The translations under genes and the position numbers were made by a program. The notes beneath the pieces were generated by a model. It did no database searches. It had not been told where the DNA came from and was given only the letters and a program-made list of their open reading frames with translations. DNA of 64,000 bases, taken from assembly GCF_026262645.1 (NCBI RefSeq), contig NZ_SHNO01000001.1:744001-808000 (forward strand). Direction: 5' to 3'. This stretch comes from Candidatus Marimicrobium litorale. GTDB lineage: Bacteria > Pseudomonadota > Gammaproteobacteria > Pseudomonadales > Halieaceae. Position 1 is the first letter of the stretch. Every line of letters starts with the position of its first letter. Shown piece by piece: positions 8,822-17,517 of this stretch.

Positions 8822-9171
8822 GTGATGCCAGACAAAATAATCGCAACGGGATTTTGTCGTTAACAATCAAAGACAAGGCGGTGTTGTATTCCGCTTACAT
8901 GCCCTTTCTCAAAAATGGCGGATTGTTTGTTCCCACTAACAAGGCCTATGACATTGGCGACGAAGTCTTCATGTTGCTCACCCTCATGGATGAGGGCGAG
9001 AAAATGCCGATTTCCGGTAGGGTAATCTGGGTGACACCGCGTGGTGCCCAAGGCAACCGCACTGCGGGGATAGGGGTTCAATTCAGCGAACAGGATGCAG
9101 TTGCGAATGCCAAGATTGAAAATCATTTGGCGGGATCACTGACCTCAGACCGTCCGACCCATACGATGTAG
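8818..9171 (+). CDS. pilZ: Type IV pilus assembly protein PilZ
   Basis: A 117-residue PilZ-domain protein, closely matching Pseudomonas PilZ along its whole length, including NGILSLTIKDKAVLY, NGGLFVPTNK, GRVIWVTPRGAQGNR and the C-terminal SDRPTHTM. This founding member of the family is required for type IV pilus biogenesis but lacks the RxxxR motif that binds cyclic di-GMP; none is visible here either. The ATG at 8818 overlaps the holB stop. In Pseudomonas the next gene is usually a tatD homologue; here a 310-bp non-coding stretch and a GH84 gene follow. Confidence 0.95.
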   Translation: MSDARQNNRNGILSLTIKDKAVLYSAYMPFLKNGGLFVPTNKAYDIGDEVFMLLTLMDEGEKMPISGRVIWVTPRGAQGNRTAGIGVQFSEQDAVANAKIENHLAGSLTSDRPTHTM

Positions 9172-9239
9172 TCCTACACAGCGGTCGCCAGGTGCGGCCT
9201 CGGGTGCAAATCTATCACTTTCCATGGCGTTTTTATCAC

Positions 9240-9400
9240 GCATAAAAAAATGGGTCCCGAAAGGGACCCAACAAGACCATTAGGAGTGAAACATAAAGGA
9301 ATTGCTTCCAATATTGGAGCACGGGTATGCTCCTGTGACCGCCCGATTAATCTAGGGGATAGACAGTCACAATTCAGTATCGCTAATAATTGGTAATTTT
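9240..9400 (-). ncRNA. Candidate structured small RNA ending in an intrinsic terminator
   Basis: This covers most of the 310-bp gap after pilZ. Read on the minus strand, there is an inverted repeat TGTGAC...GTCACA (about 9372-9335), a perfect hairpin GGAGCATACCCGTGCTCC (9333-9316), a short GGAAGCAATTCC hairpin, then GGGTCCCTTTCGGGACCC followed by ATTTTTTT (9269-9242). The last is a textbook intrinsic terminator that points away from both flanking genes and serves neither. No convincing ORF lies upstream of it on the minus strand. I could not fix a promoter; AT-rich sequence at 9410-9460 could hold one. Confidence 0.4.
9242..9270 (-). terminator. Intrinsic terminator facing the minus strand
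   Basis: A 7-bp GC stem (GGGTCCC / GGGACCC) with a 4-nt loop and a run of seven T on the minus-strand 3' side. On the plus strand the same hairpin has a GAAA tetraloop but no T-run after it, so it is not a normal terminator for pilZ. Confidence 0.7.
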
Positions 9401-9481
9401 CCACATATTTTGGCCCTATTTTAATATCATTTAGCTATATCCAGATATTTTTTTATCGTTTTATAGATGCAAGGGGGCAGC

Positions 9482-10540
9482 GTGCCTGCTAGTGATCAGT
9501 TTTTAACTGGGATCGTCGAAGGCTTTTATGGCCGCGCTTGGACCACAGAGACGCGCATTGCCTACGCAGGCTACCTCTCCCTCGCGGGTATGAATACCTG
9601 CATCTACTGCCCGAAAGAGGACGTTTATCTGCGCAAGGAGTGGTCGTCTGTTTGGCCTGATGAGCAGTGGCGAGACTTAAAGTCGGTAGCGGCTGCCTAC
9701 CGCAAAAAGTCGCTTAACTGGGGGGTCGGGCTCTCGCCCATGGAACTGTACCGGCGCTATGGTGCGTTCGAACGCGAGCAACTGCGAGTAAAAGTCGATC
9801 AGCTCGGAGAGCTGGAGACGCCGCTACTGGCTATTTTGTTTGATGACATGCCTGGGGATCTCGCCAGTCTTGCCTCGCGGCAGGCAGAAATCGTCGCGGA
9901 CGTGTGCCGCTGGTCGGCTGGTACCCGTATCATTATTTGTCCGACTTACTACTCATTTGACCCGGTCTTGCAAACCTATTTTGGCAAAATGCCGGTCAAT
10001 TACTGGTCGGACCTGGGTGCTGAACTACCGGCGGACGTTGACGTTTTCTGGACAGGTAACGAGGTGTGCTCCACTGCGATCTCTGCAGCGGACATCCGCC
10101 GCATAAGTGACCAGTTAGGTAGGCGGGTTATGCTCTGGGATAATTACCCGGTTAACGACGGGGCTAAGCGTTGTGATTATCTCTATACGGATGCATTGGC
10201 GCAGCGCGGCCCTGCCTTGCGGGAATCGTTGACGGGGCATCTCTGCAACCCTATGAATCAGGGTTTATTGTCCCTGCCTGCGCTGAACGGGCTGGCGGAC
10301 TTATACGGACTCTCGGGGCTAACTGAAAATGCGCTCCGTGACGTTCTGGGGGCGCACGTTTGGAAAAAACTGTCACGCGATAAGTCGTTGTTTCAGACGC
10401 AAGGTCGCGTCGGGTTGGAAGAATCCGTGTGTCGGGATCTGGCCGATGAGTACGCCGCATGCCCGGGTCAGGCCGCGCTGGAGATTGCTGGCTGGTTGCG
10501 CGGGGACTATGTATTCGATCCGGCCTGTTTGACCGGCTAG
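9482..10540 (+). CDS. Glycoside hydrolase family 84 beta-N-acetylglucosaminidase (O-GlcNAcase type)
   Basis: A 352-residue protein resembling the catalytic domain of GH84 enzymes, which includes eukaryotic O-GlcNAcase and bacterial NagJ-type hexosaminidases acting by substrate-assisted catalysis. Diagnostic parts are GIVEGFYGRAWT near residue 10, the adjacent catalytic Asp pair in ILFDDMPGD near residue 121, DVFWTGNEV, VMLWDNYPVND and HLCNPMNQGLLSLPALNG. There is no signal peptide and no accessory domain, so it is probably cytoplasmic. An upstream in-frame ATG exists at 9467, but AAGGGGG at 9471-9477 favours the GTG at 9482. Substrate is unknown: protein O-GlcNAc, muropeptide fragments or other GlcNAc conjugates are all possible. 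Confidence 0.82.
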   Translation: MPASDQFLTGIVEGFYGRAWTTETRIAYAGYLSLAGMNTCIYCPKEDVYLRKEWSSVWPDEQWRDLKSVAAAYRKKSLNWGVGLSPMELYRRYGAFEREQLRVKVDQLGELETPLLAILFDDMPGDLASLASRQAEIVADVCRWSAGTRIIICPTYYSFDPVLQTYFGKMPVNYWSDLGAELPADVDVFWTGNEVCSTAISAADIRRISDQLGRRVMLWDNYPVNDGAKRCDYLYTDALAQRGPALRESLTGHLCNPMNQGLLSLPALNGLADLYGLSGLTENALRDVLGAHVWKKLSRDKSLFQTQGRVGLEESVCRDLADEYAACPGQAALEIAGWLRGDYVFDPACLTG

Positions 10541-10572
10541 ACGCAAAAGCTGATTTCTCCAGCGGTTGCGCG

Positions 10573-10602
10573 GCTTTCAACCCTCCGGGAGCGGTTGAAA
10601 GC
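10573..10602 (+). other. Perfect 10-bp hairpin after the GH84 gene
   Basis: GCTTTCAACC and GGTTGAAAGC form a perfect inverted repeat around CTCCGGGAGC, which can extend the stem. No T-run follows on either strand, so it could be a Rho-independent-like stop with poor tail, an mRNA 3' stabiliser or a binding site. It lies 32 bp past the GH84 stop. Confidence 0.5.
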
Positions 10603-10738
10603 GAGTGGGGTTTATGGCAAGATTCGCGCCCTTGACCCCGAGCTTGGTTGATTATTTTTTGGCTATAAAAATCAATTAAAATCAACATTTTAGGGTGCCT
10701 GGAGCGCGCTTTTTTAGCCCTCCTGGCAAAGTCGTTTT

Positions 10739-10823
<85 letters not shown>

Positions 10824-10923
10824 CATTGATAATACTGGTAGTTCGTTTGCCGTTTTTTGGTTGTTATGGCCGTGAACTGGCAAATCCGGTCGTTAATACA
10901 CGAAGGTTTTAAGAGGAATTTCT

Positions 10924-12231
10924 ATGCAGGTTACAGTCGAAACAACGTCGAGCCTCGAGCGGCGATTGACCGTTGGCGTGCCTGCCGAGCAGGTTGACGG
11001 AGAGGTGGTCAACCGGCTGAAAAAAGCGGCAAAAAATGTCCGTTTGCCTGGTTTTCGTCCCGGCAAGGTGCCCATGAAAGTGATGCACCAGCGCTTCGGG
11101 GCCAACGTTCGGCAAGAGGTATTGGGCGAGGTTGTCAGTCAGTCATTTCGTGAAGCGGTTATGCAGGAGAAACTGCGTCCGGCAGGAGAGCCTGTATTCG
11201 AACCCAAAGCGGTCGAGCAGGGCAAGGACATCCAGTACGTAGCGACGTTTGAGATTTTTCCGGAAGTCGAATTCAACGACATGGCCGGGGTCGAAATCGA
11301 GCGGCCAATAGCAGAGGTTACCGAGGGCGATCTAGACCAACTGATCCGTTCTTTTTGCGAGCAGCAGGGCACTTGGCCTGAGGTGGACAGGGCGGCAAAA
11401 CTCGAAGACAAGGTTGTTATCGATTATACCGGTACCCGAGATGGTGAGTCATTTGATGGAGGTAGCGCAGACGGGCAAGAACTCAGTCTCGGCTCGGGCA
11501 GCATGATTCCGGGCTTTGAGGATGGAATCGTGGGCATGAAGCCCGGCGAAGAGCAGACGCTCCAGCTGACATTTCCTGAGGATTACCACAACGACGATCT
11601 GAAGGGCGCCGCGGTTGAGTTTGTGGTCACACTCAACGCGGTGAAAGAGTTGGTGCCTGCGCCCGTGGATGATGAGTTGTTTTCTAAGTATGGCGTTGAA
11701 GGCGGCGACGAGAAAAAGTTTCGCGCAGAAATCGAAGCAAATATGAACCGTGAGCTCGCCAATGTCGTACAGTCAAAGGTTAAGCAACAAGTGATGGATG
11801 CAGTAGTTAGCGCGCACGACGGTTTGGAGTTGCCACAGGGCTTGATAGACCAAGAAATCACCGCATTGCGGCAACAAATGTTTCAGCAGTTTGGTGGTGC
11901 TGGCCAACAGGACATGGACTTGAATTCTCTCTTGCCCGACACCATGTTTGAAGAGAATGCGGTGCGCAGGGTTCGGCTCGGGTTGCTGCTCTCGGAGTTT
12001 GTCACAAGGCATAATCTGAAAGCGGACGCAGACAAGGTAAGAGCGGAGATTGAAGCGCTTGCGGCTACTTACGACAAGCCTGAAGAGGTCATAGAATATT
12101 ATTATTCCAACCAAGAACAACTTTCTGCGGTAGAGTCGAAGGTAGTGGAGGATATGATTGTAGATAAGCTGCTCGAGGATGCCACTATCACGGAGAAGGC
12201 ATGTGATTACCAGGAAGCGGTCAGCCGCTAA
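10924..12231 (+). CDS. tig: Trigger factor, ribosome-associated chaperone
   Basis: A 435-residue peptidyl-prolyl isomerase/chaperone that meets nascent chains at the ribosome exit. The N-terminal ribosome-binding domain has the signature VRLPGFRPGKVP near residues 39-50. The FKBP-type domain follows (VVIDYTGTRDGESFDGG and SGSMIPGFEDGIVGM, about residues 160-240). The rest is the helical chaperone domain. AAGAGGAA precedes the ATG. It heads the tig-clpP-clpX-lon-hupB-ppiD protein quality-control block. Confidence 0.96.
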   Translation: MQVTVETTSSLERRLTVGVPAEQVDGEVVNRLKKAAKNVRLPGFRPGKVPMKVMHQRFGANVRQEVLGEVVSQSFREAVMQEKLRPAGEPVFEPKAVEQGKDIQYVATFEIFPEVEFNDMAGVEIERPIAEVTEGDLDQLIRSFCEQQGTWPEVDRAAKLEDKVVIDYTGTRDGESFDGGSADGQELSLGSGSMIPGFEDGIVGMKPGEEQTLQLTFPEDYHNDDLKGAAVEFVVTLNAVKELVPAPVDDELFSKYGVEGGDEKKFRAEIEANMNRELANVVQSKVKQQVMDAVVSAHDGLELPQGLIDQEITALRQQMFQQFGGAGQQDMDLNSLLPDTMFEENAVRRVRLGLLLSEFVTRHNLKADADKVRAEIEALAATYDKPEEVIEYYYSNQEQLSAVESKVVEDMIVDKLLEDATITEKACDYQEAVSR

Positions 12232-12278
12232 ACTGGACGTTAGTTTAACCACGACACACCACAGCAGGGATTTAACGC

Positions 12279-12947
12279 ATGGCAACGCACAACGATTCTC
12301 AGATGGATACGGTCAAGAGCCTGGGCCTGGTGCCCATGGTGGTAGAGCAGACCTCGCGGGGTGAGCGCTCCTACGATATCTACTCGCGTCTGCTGAAGGA
12401 GCGAGTTATCTTTGCCGTGGGCACTGTCGAGGATCATATGGCGAATTTGATCGTGGCACAGTTGCTCTTTCTCGAGTCGGAGAACCCCGACAAAGACATA
12501 CATCTGTACATCAATTCTCCGGGCGGTTCGGTCACAGCGGGCTTATCAATATATGACACAATGCAATTTATAAAGCCGGACGTAAGCACCATGTGTATCG
12601 GTCAAGCCGCATCGATGGGTGCCTTTCTACTTGGCGGCGGAGCCCCCGGCAAGCGCTACTGCCTGCCCAACGCGAGGACCATGATTCACCAACCAAGCGG
12701 TGGAGCGCAGGGACAAGCCACAGATATCGATATCCAGGCGAGGGAAATATTGATTATCAGAAAGCGACTCAACGAACTTATGGCGGCGCATACTGGTCAA
12801 GCTCTCGACGCGATAGAGCGCGACACAGAGCGCGATCGTTTTATGGATGCGCAGCAGAGCAAGGAGTACGGCCTCGTAGACGAGGTCATTAACAGCCGGG
12901 TGCCAGATACATCACCCGATGAAGACGCATCAAGCGCCTCGTCCTAG
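12279..12947 (+). CDS. clpP: ATP-dependent Clp protease proteolytic subunit
   Basis: A 222-residue serine peptidase that forms the ClpP chamber and degrades substrates fed by ClpX or ClpA. Catalytic Ser112 lies in [13 protein letters not shown] and His137 in NARTMIHQP; the Asp follows in the RDRFMDA region. The length exceeds E. coli ClpP (207), with a longer Ser/Asp-rich tail. It lies 47 bp after tig and 119 bp before clpX. Confidence 0.97.
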   Translation: MATHNDSQMDTVKSLGLVPMVVEQTSRGERSYDIYSRLLKERVIFAVGTVEDHMANLIVAQLLFLESENPDKDIHLYINSPGGSVTAGLSIYDTMQFIKPDVSTMCIGQAASMGAFLLGGGAPGKRYCLPNARTMIHQPSGGAQGQATDIDIQAREILIIRKRLNELMAAHTGQALDAIERDTERDRFMDAQQSKEYGLVDEVINSRVPDTSPDEDASSASS

Positions 12948-13066
12948 AAAAACTGGGAATAACGTGATTTAGTTCCCTTTGGGACTTGCAAAAGCCGCCC
13001 AGAAACATCATCTTGGGGTGGCATAGTAACGAAATGTGCATATATAGCGGGGCGTAGGGCGTTCGG

Positions 13067-14356
13067 ATGAGTGAAAACACCACCAGTTCAGGGGACGATG
13101 GCAGCAAGCTGCTGTATTGCTCTTTCTGCGGCAAAAGCCAGCACGAGGTGCGCAAGCTGATTGCAGGGCCTTCTGTGTTTATTTGCGACGAGTGTGTCGA
13201 TCTATGCAACGACATCATTCGTGAAGAGGTGCAGGAAGGCGCCAGCAGTGAAAGCCAGGATCATCTCCCGGTTCCGCAGGAGATCAAGGGTATCCTCGAT
13301 GACTATGTGATTGGGCAGCAGCGCGCCAAGAAGGTACTCGCTGTCGCCGTCTACAATCATTACAAGCGTTTGCGCCACGGCAAAGATCGAGATGATGTGG
13401 AGCTTGGAAAGAGCAACATACTGCTCGTGGGTCCGACCGGCAGTGGCAAAACGCTGCTCGCGGAAACCCTCGCGCGACTGCTTGACGTGCCGTTTACGAT
13501 AGCCGATGCCACCACGCTGACAGAAGCCGGGTACGTCGGCGAAGATGTAGAAAACATCATTCAGAAGCTGCTGCAGAAATGCGACTACGACGTCGACAAG
13601 GCGCAGGTAGGCATTGTTTACATTGATGAAATAGACAAGATTTCTCGTAAATCGGACAACCCCTCAATTACTCGCGATGTCTCCGGTGAAGGTGTCCAGC
13701 AAGCCCTGCTCAAGCTCATTGAGGGGACAATTGCGTCGGTACCACCGCAGGGTGGGCGAAAGCATCCCCAGCAGGAATTTCTGCAGGTCGATACTTCCAA
13801 CATTCTTTTTATCTGCGGCGGTGCGTTTGCCGGCCTGGAAAAAGTCATTCGCGATCGCTCTGAAAAGGGTGGCATTGGGTTCAGCGCTGAGGTCAAGAGC
13901 AAAGACGAGAAGCGAAATCTCGGAGAGCTACTGTCGAGACTGGAGCCTGAAGATCTGGTTCACTATGGCCTGATACCTGAGTTCGTTGGGCGACTGCCGG
14001 TCATAGCGACGCTGGAAGAGCTCGATGTTGACGCACTGGTCAAAATATTGACAGAGCCTAAAAACTCCCTGACCAAGCAGTACAGCAAGCTGTTTGAGAT
14101 GGAAGGTGTGGAAGTCGATTTTCGGGAGGATGGGCTGCGCGCTATTGCCGAGAAGGGCATGGAACGCAAGACCGGGGCCCGCGGGTTGCGCTCTATTTTA
14201 GAGGGTGTTTTGTTGGAGTCCATGTACAACATTCCTTCTCTGGATGACGTTGGCAAGGTCGTTATCGACGAATCGGTGATACGCGGAGATTCAGAACCTC
14301 TGCTCGTGTTCCAGAACAGCGAACCGGCGGCCCGGGTAGCGTCTACAGACGAATAA
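13067..14356 (+). CDS. clpX: Clp protease ATP-binding subunit ClpX
   Basis: A 429-residue AAA+ unfoldase. The N-terminal zinc domain uses Cys18, Cys21, Cys40 and Cys43 (YCSFCGKS and FICDEC). Walker A is [12 protein letters not shown], Walker B is [10 protein letters not shown], and the substrate-binding pore loop is GYVGEDVEN. The [19 protein letters not shown] segment is the conserved region just after Walker B. It directly follows its partner clpP. Confidence 0.97.
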   Translation: MSENTTSSGDDGSKLLYCSFCGKSQHEVRKLIAGPSVFICDECVDLCNDIIREEVQEGASSESQDHLPVPQEIKGILDDYVIGQQRAKKVLAVAVYNHYKRLRHGKDRDDVELGKSNILLVGPTGSGKTLLAETLARLLDVPFTIADATTLTEAGYVGEDVENIIQKLLQKCDYDVDKAQVGIVYIDEIDKISRKSDNPSITRDVSGEGVQQALLKLIEGTIASVPPQGGRKHPQQEFLQVDTSNILFICGGAFAGLEKVIRDRSEKGGIGFSAEVKSKDEKRNLGELLSRLEPEDLVHYGLIPEFVGRLPVIATLEELDVDALVKILTEPKNSLTKQYSKLFEMEGVEVDFREDGLRAIAEKGMERKTGARGLRSILEGVLLESMYNIPSLDDVGKVVIDESVIRGDSEPLLVFQNSEPAARVASTDE

Positions 14357-14414
14357 CGAGTCTCTCTCGAGGCGTTCTTCGCTCTGTAAAATACTCTCAG
14401 TAGGCGCACGGCCC

Positions 14415-14443
14415 CTTGAATTATTGGGTTAGCGCCTCCATAT
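14415..14443 (+). promoter_or_regulatory. Candidate sigma-32 (heat-shock) promoter for lon
   Basis: CTTGAAT at 14415-14421 and CCTCCATAT at 14435-14443 are separated by 13 nt, close to the RpoH consensus (CTTGAAA, 13-15 nt, CCCCATNT). It lies about 45 bp before the lon start. lon is a classic sigma-32 target, which supports the call. Confidence 0.55.
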
Positions 14444-14485
14444 CAAGAATCTAGATTAATTGGATTCCACAGCCCGGAGATTTTT

Positions 14486-16894
14486 ATGGGTTCTTCCTCG
14501 CTTATAACGTTACCTCTATTGCCGCTGCGCGATGTGGTGGTTTACCCCCATATGGTTCTGCCACTTTTTGTTGGGCGAGAAAAGTCTATAGAGGCTCTCG
14601 AGGACGCCATGGCAGACAGCAAGCAGGTGCTTCTGGTTGCGCAACGTAACCCCGCCGACGACAATCCCTCTGCAGACGGTATTTACCAAGTGGGGACGGT
14701 GTCAAACATTTTACAGCTGTTGAAATTGCCCGATGGAACGATAAAAGTTCTCGTTGAGGGCAGTTATCGAGCCGTTGTCGACAGCGTGGAAGAAGAAGGT
14801 GCATTTCTGCTGGCGGGCGTGCGGGAAATCCTCAATGAGGAAATCTCTGGCGCGGAGTCTGAAACCCTGCTGCGCTCGACCATCACTCAATTTGAGAAAT
14901 ATGTAAATCTAAGCAAGAAAGTGCCTGCGGAAGTGCTCACTTCTTTAACCGGCATCGATGAACCGGGGCGCCTGGCCGATACTATCGCCGCCCACATGAG
15001 CGTGTCCCTGGAGGAGAAGCAGAGCATTCTGGAGATGTCTGGTATTCGGGCGAGGCTCGAGCACCTGACGAGCCTAATGGATGCTGAAATTGACCTGTTC
15101 CAGGTTGAAAAACGTATCCGCGGGCGAGTCAAGAAGCAAATGGAAAAAAGCCAACGCGAGTACTACCTCAATGAGCAAATGAAGGCCATTCAGCGTGAGT
15201 TGGGGGATATGGACGAGGCACCCAATGAGATGGATGAGCTGCAGGAGCGTATCGAGCAAGCGAAAATGCCGGATGAGGCAAAGAGCAAAAGTTTAGCCGA
15301 ATTGAATAAGCTCAAAATGATGTCGCCCATGTCAGCCGAGGCCTCGGTGGTGCGCAGCTATATCGACTGGATGGTCAGTGTACCCTGGGCCAAGCGCAGC
15401 AAGGTTAAGCACGATTTAAAGCGTGCGGCAGCAATTCTAGATGAAGATCACTACGGTCTCGAAGAGGTTAAAGATAGGATTCTCGAATACCTTGCCGTGC
15501 AGAAGCGAGTGCGCAAGGTTAAGGGCCCGGTCCTGTGCCTTGTCGGCCCGCCAGGTGTTGGCAAAACGTCACTGGGAGAATCACTGGCAAGGGCTACTAA
15601 CCGAAAATTTGTACGCATGGCCCTCGGGGGCGTGCGTGACGAAGCCGAAATACGCGGACACCGTCGAACCTACATCGGCTCTATGCCGGGCAAATTATTG
15701 CAAAAGATGTCCAAGGCAGAGGTCAAAAACCCGCTATTCCTGTTGGATGAAATCGACAAAATGGGAATGGACCATCGTGGAGATCCTGCATCAGCTATGT
15801 TGGAAGTTTTGGATCCGGAGCAGAATCACGCATTTAACGATCACTACCTGGAGGTTGATTATGACCTGTCGGATGTAATGTTCATTTGTACGTCAAATAC
15901 AATGAATATCCCTGCGCCACTGCTGGACCGGATGGAAGTGATACGTATTCCTGGCTACACAGAGGATGAGAAGCTCAACATCGCTGAGCGGTATCTTGTG
16001 CCCAAGCAATTAAAGCTGAACGGTTTGAAAGCAGGCGAAATCAGCCTTCCGGAAGACTCAGTACTCGATATCATTCGCTACTACACACGAGAGGCTGGGG
16101 TCCGAGCGCTGGAGAGGGAGATCGCCAAGGTCTGTCGCAAGATGGTCAAATCACTCACGGTAGACGAAGCACCTGCCGGTCAGGCAGTCACTCCGGTGAT
16201 ACTGGCTGACCTACTCGGCGTACGCAAGTACAACTACGGTATTGCAGAGGAGACAAACAAGATTGGCCAGGTGACCGGGCTTGCATGGACATCTGTAGGT
16301 GGGGAGTTACTTACTATCGAATCGGTGTCAGTGCCTGGTAAAGGACGTCATGTGCAAACTGGCTCCCTGGGCGATGTCATGCAGGAGTCGATTCAGGCCG
16401 CAACAACCGTGGTTCGAAGTCGTTCGCAAATGCTTGGCATTCCCGCGCATTATCACGAAAAGCACGATGTTCACATTCACGTGCCGGAAGGAGCGACGCC
16501 AAAGGATGGTCCAAGCGCTGGCGTTGCTATGTGCACCGCGCTGGTGTCTGTCCTTACAGGGATTCCCGTATTGTCCGAAGTGGCGATGACTGGCGAAATT
16601 ACGCTTCGCGGCGAGGTTCTGCCCATCGGTGGTCTTAAAGAGAAATTATTGGCTGCACGGCGCGGCGGTATAAAGACTGTTCTCATTCCTAAAGAGAATG
16701 AAAGAGACCTGAAAGAAGTGCCGGATAATATAAAAGAGCACTTGAAAATATGCCCGGTTAAGTGGATCGATGAGGTGCTTGCACTAGCCCTTGAGTCGAT
16801 GCCAGAGCCACTTAGCGACGAAGCGTTTCTGGACGGTAGTATGGCGGGAGGAGACGGTGACGCTGACGGTGCAAACCGAATAAATACACACTAA
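14486..16894 (+). CDS. lon: Lon protease
   Basis: An 802-residue ATP-dependent protease that removes misfolded and short-lived regulatory proteins. It has the N-terminal LAN substrate domain (LPLLPLRDVVVYPHMVLPLF), a coiled-coil region around residues 200-260, Walker A in GPPGVGKTSLGE near residue 356, Walker B in LFLLDEIDK, and the C-terminal Ser-Lys protease with the catalytic serine in PKDGPSAG near residue 680 and the lysine in GGLKEKLLAA. The start is ATG at 14486 with CGGAGA upstream. A heat-shock-type promoter precedes it. Confidence 0.97.
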   Translation: MGSSSLITLPLLPLRDVVVYPHMVLPLFVGREKSIEALEDAMADSKQVLLVAQRNPADDNPSADGIYQVGTVSNILQLLKLPDGTIKVLVEGSYRAVVDSVEEEGAFLLAGVREILNEEISGAESETLLRSTITQFEKYVNLSKKVPAEVLTSLTGIDEPGRLADTIAAHMSVSLEEKQSILEMSGIRARLEHLTSLMDAEIDLFQVEKRIRGRVKKQMEKSQREYYLNEQMKAIQRELGDMDEAPNEMDELQERIEQAKMPDEAKSKSLAELNKLKMMSPMSAEASVVRSYIDWMVSVPWAKRSKVKHDLKRAAAILDEDHYGLEEVKDRILEYLAVQKRVRKVKGPVLCLVGPPGVGKTSLGESLARATNRKFVRMALGGVRDEAEIRGHRRTYIGSMPGKLLQKMSKAEVKNPLFLLDEIDKMGMDHRGDPASAMLEVLDPEQNHAFNDHYLEVDYDLSDVMFICTSNTMNIPAPLLDRMEVIRIPGYTEDEKLNIAERYLVPKQLKLNGLKAGEISLPEDSVLDIIRYYTREAGVRALEREIAKVCRKMVKSLTVDEAPAGQAVTPVILADLLGVRKYNYGIAEETNKIGQVTGLAWTSVGGELLTIESVSVPGKGRHVQTGSLGDVMQESIQAATTVVRSRSQMLGIPAHYHEKHDVHIHVPEGATPKDGPSAGVAMCTALVSVLTGIPVLSEVAMTGEITLRGEVLPIGGLKEKLLAARRGGIKTVLIPKENERDLKEVPDNIKEHLKICPVKWIDEVLALALESMPEPLSDEAFLDGSMAGGDGDADGANRINTH

Positions 16895-16909
16895 CGCGGG
16901 CCCCTATTA

Positions 16910-16937
16910 TTGACCGGTGATCGCGCTGTAGTATACA
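16910..16937 (+). promoter_or_regulatory. Sigma-70 type promoter for hupB
   Basis: TTGACC at 16910-16915, 16-nt spacer, TATACA at 16932-16937. It would give an hupB transcript with a leader of about 175 nt. Confidence 0.6.
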
Positions 16938-17042
16938 GTTTCAGGACCGGGCAACCGGGGGCCGGATTAGTCAGGAGGACGTGCAATCCGGCGTTCTATT
17001 GGCCAAAAAACGGCGGCTAGGGCTGGATTAATGCCGTCACCC

Positions 17043-17066
17043 GTGATACTTAAAGAGAGGTATCAC
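17043..17066 (+). other. Hairpin in the hupB leader
   Basis: GTGATAC and GTATCAC form a perfect 7-bp stem around a 10-nt purine-rich loop (TTAAAGAGAG) in the untranslated region upstream of hupB. The loop holds AGAGAG, which resembles a ribosome binding site but has no adjacent start codon. Its role is unknown; it could influence mRNA stability or translation of hupB. Confidence 0.45.
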
Positions 17067-17121
17067 TACTAGTAAGAAGCAACATACCACTTCTGCGGTA
17101 ATAATCTTCGAGGGGAAGAAT

Positions 17122-17397
17122 ATGAATAAAACGGAACTAATCGACCAAATAGCTGAAGCAGCTGATTTGCCCAAAGCGTCCGCTGGCCGTGCACTGGACG
17201 CAGTGCTTGACACAATCACTAATCAGTTAAAAGCGAAGGAGCAGGTTTCCCTGGTTGGATTTGGCACCTTTTCGGTAAAAGAACGCAGTGCGCGCACCGG
17301 TCGCAATCCTCAGACGGGAGCGGCTATTGAAATTAAGGCCTCGACAGTTGCGAGTTTCAAAGCAGGGAAAGCATTGAAAGATTCGGTAAATTCCTGA
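17122..17397 (+). CDS. hupB: DNA-binding protein HU-beta
   Basis: A 91-residue nucleoid protein that bends DNA without sequence specificity. [18 protein letters not shown] and [22 protein letters not shown] are standard HU sequence, and the beta-ribbon arm with its intercalating Pro is in [21 protein letters not shown] precedes the ATG. Position between lon and ppiD is the conserved one for hupB. Confidence 0.97.
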   Translation: MNKTELIDQIAEAADLPKASAGRALDAVLDTITNQLKAKEQVSLVGFGTFSVKERSARTGRNPQTGAAIEIKASTVASFKAGKALKDSVNS

Positions 17398-17472
17398 CAT
17401 CACTGATGTAAGGGCACCCCTACCCGCGGGCTGAGCTGGTTCTCCGGTATCCCTGCGGACGGGCAAGAAAAG

Positions 17473-17498
17473 GCGCACTCCCGTGCGCTTTTTTTTTA
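17473..17498 (+). terminator. Intrinsic terminator of hupB
   Basis: GCGCAC TCCC GTGCGC followed by nine T. It closes the hupB transcript just before ppiD. Confidence 0.9.
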
Positions 17499-17517
17499 GT
17501 TTTAGCGAGAGATAGCT

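Noticed and set aside
8818-9171. Cyclic di-GMP binding by PilZ
   Set aside because: The RxxxR motif needed for binding is absent, as in Pseudomonas PilZ itself.
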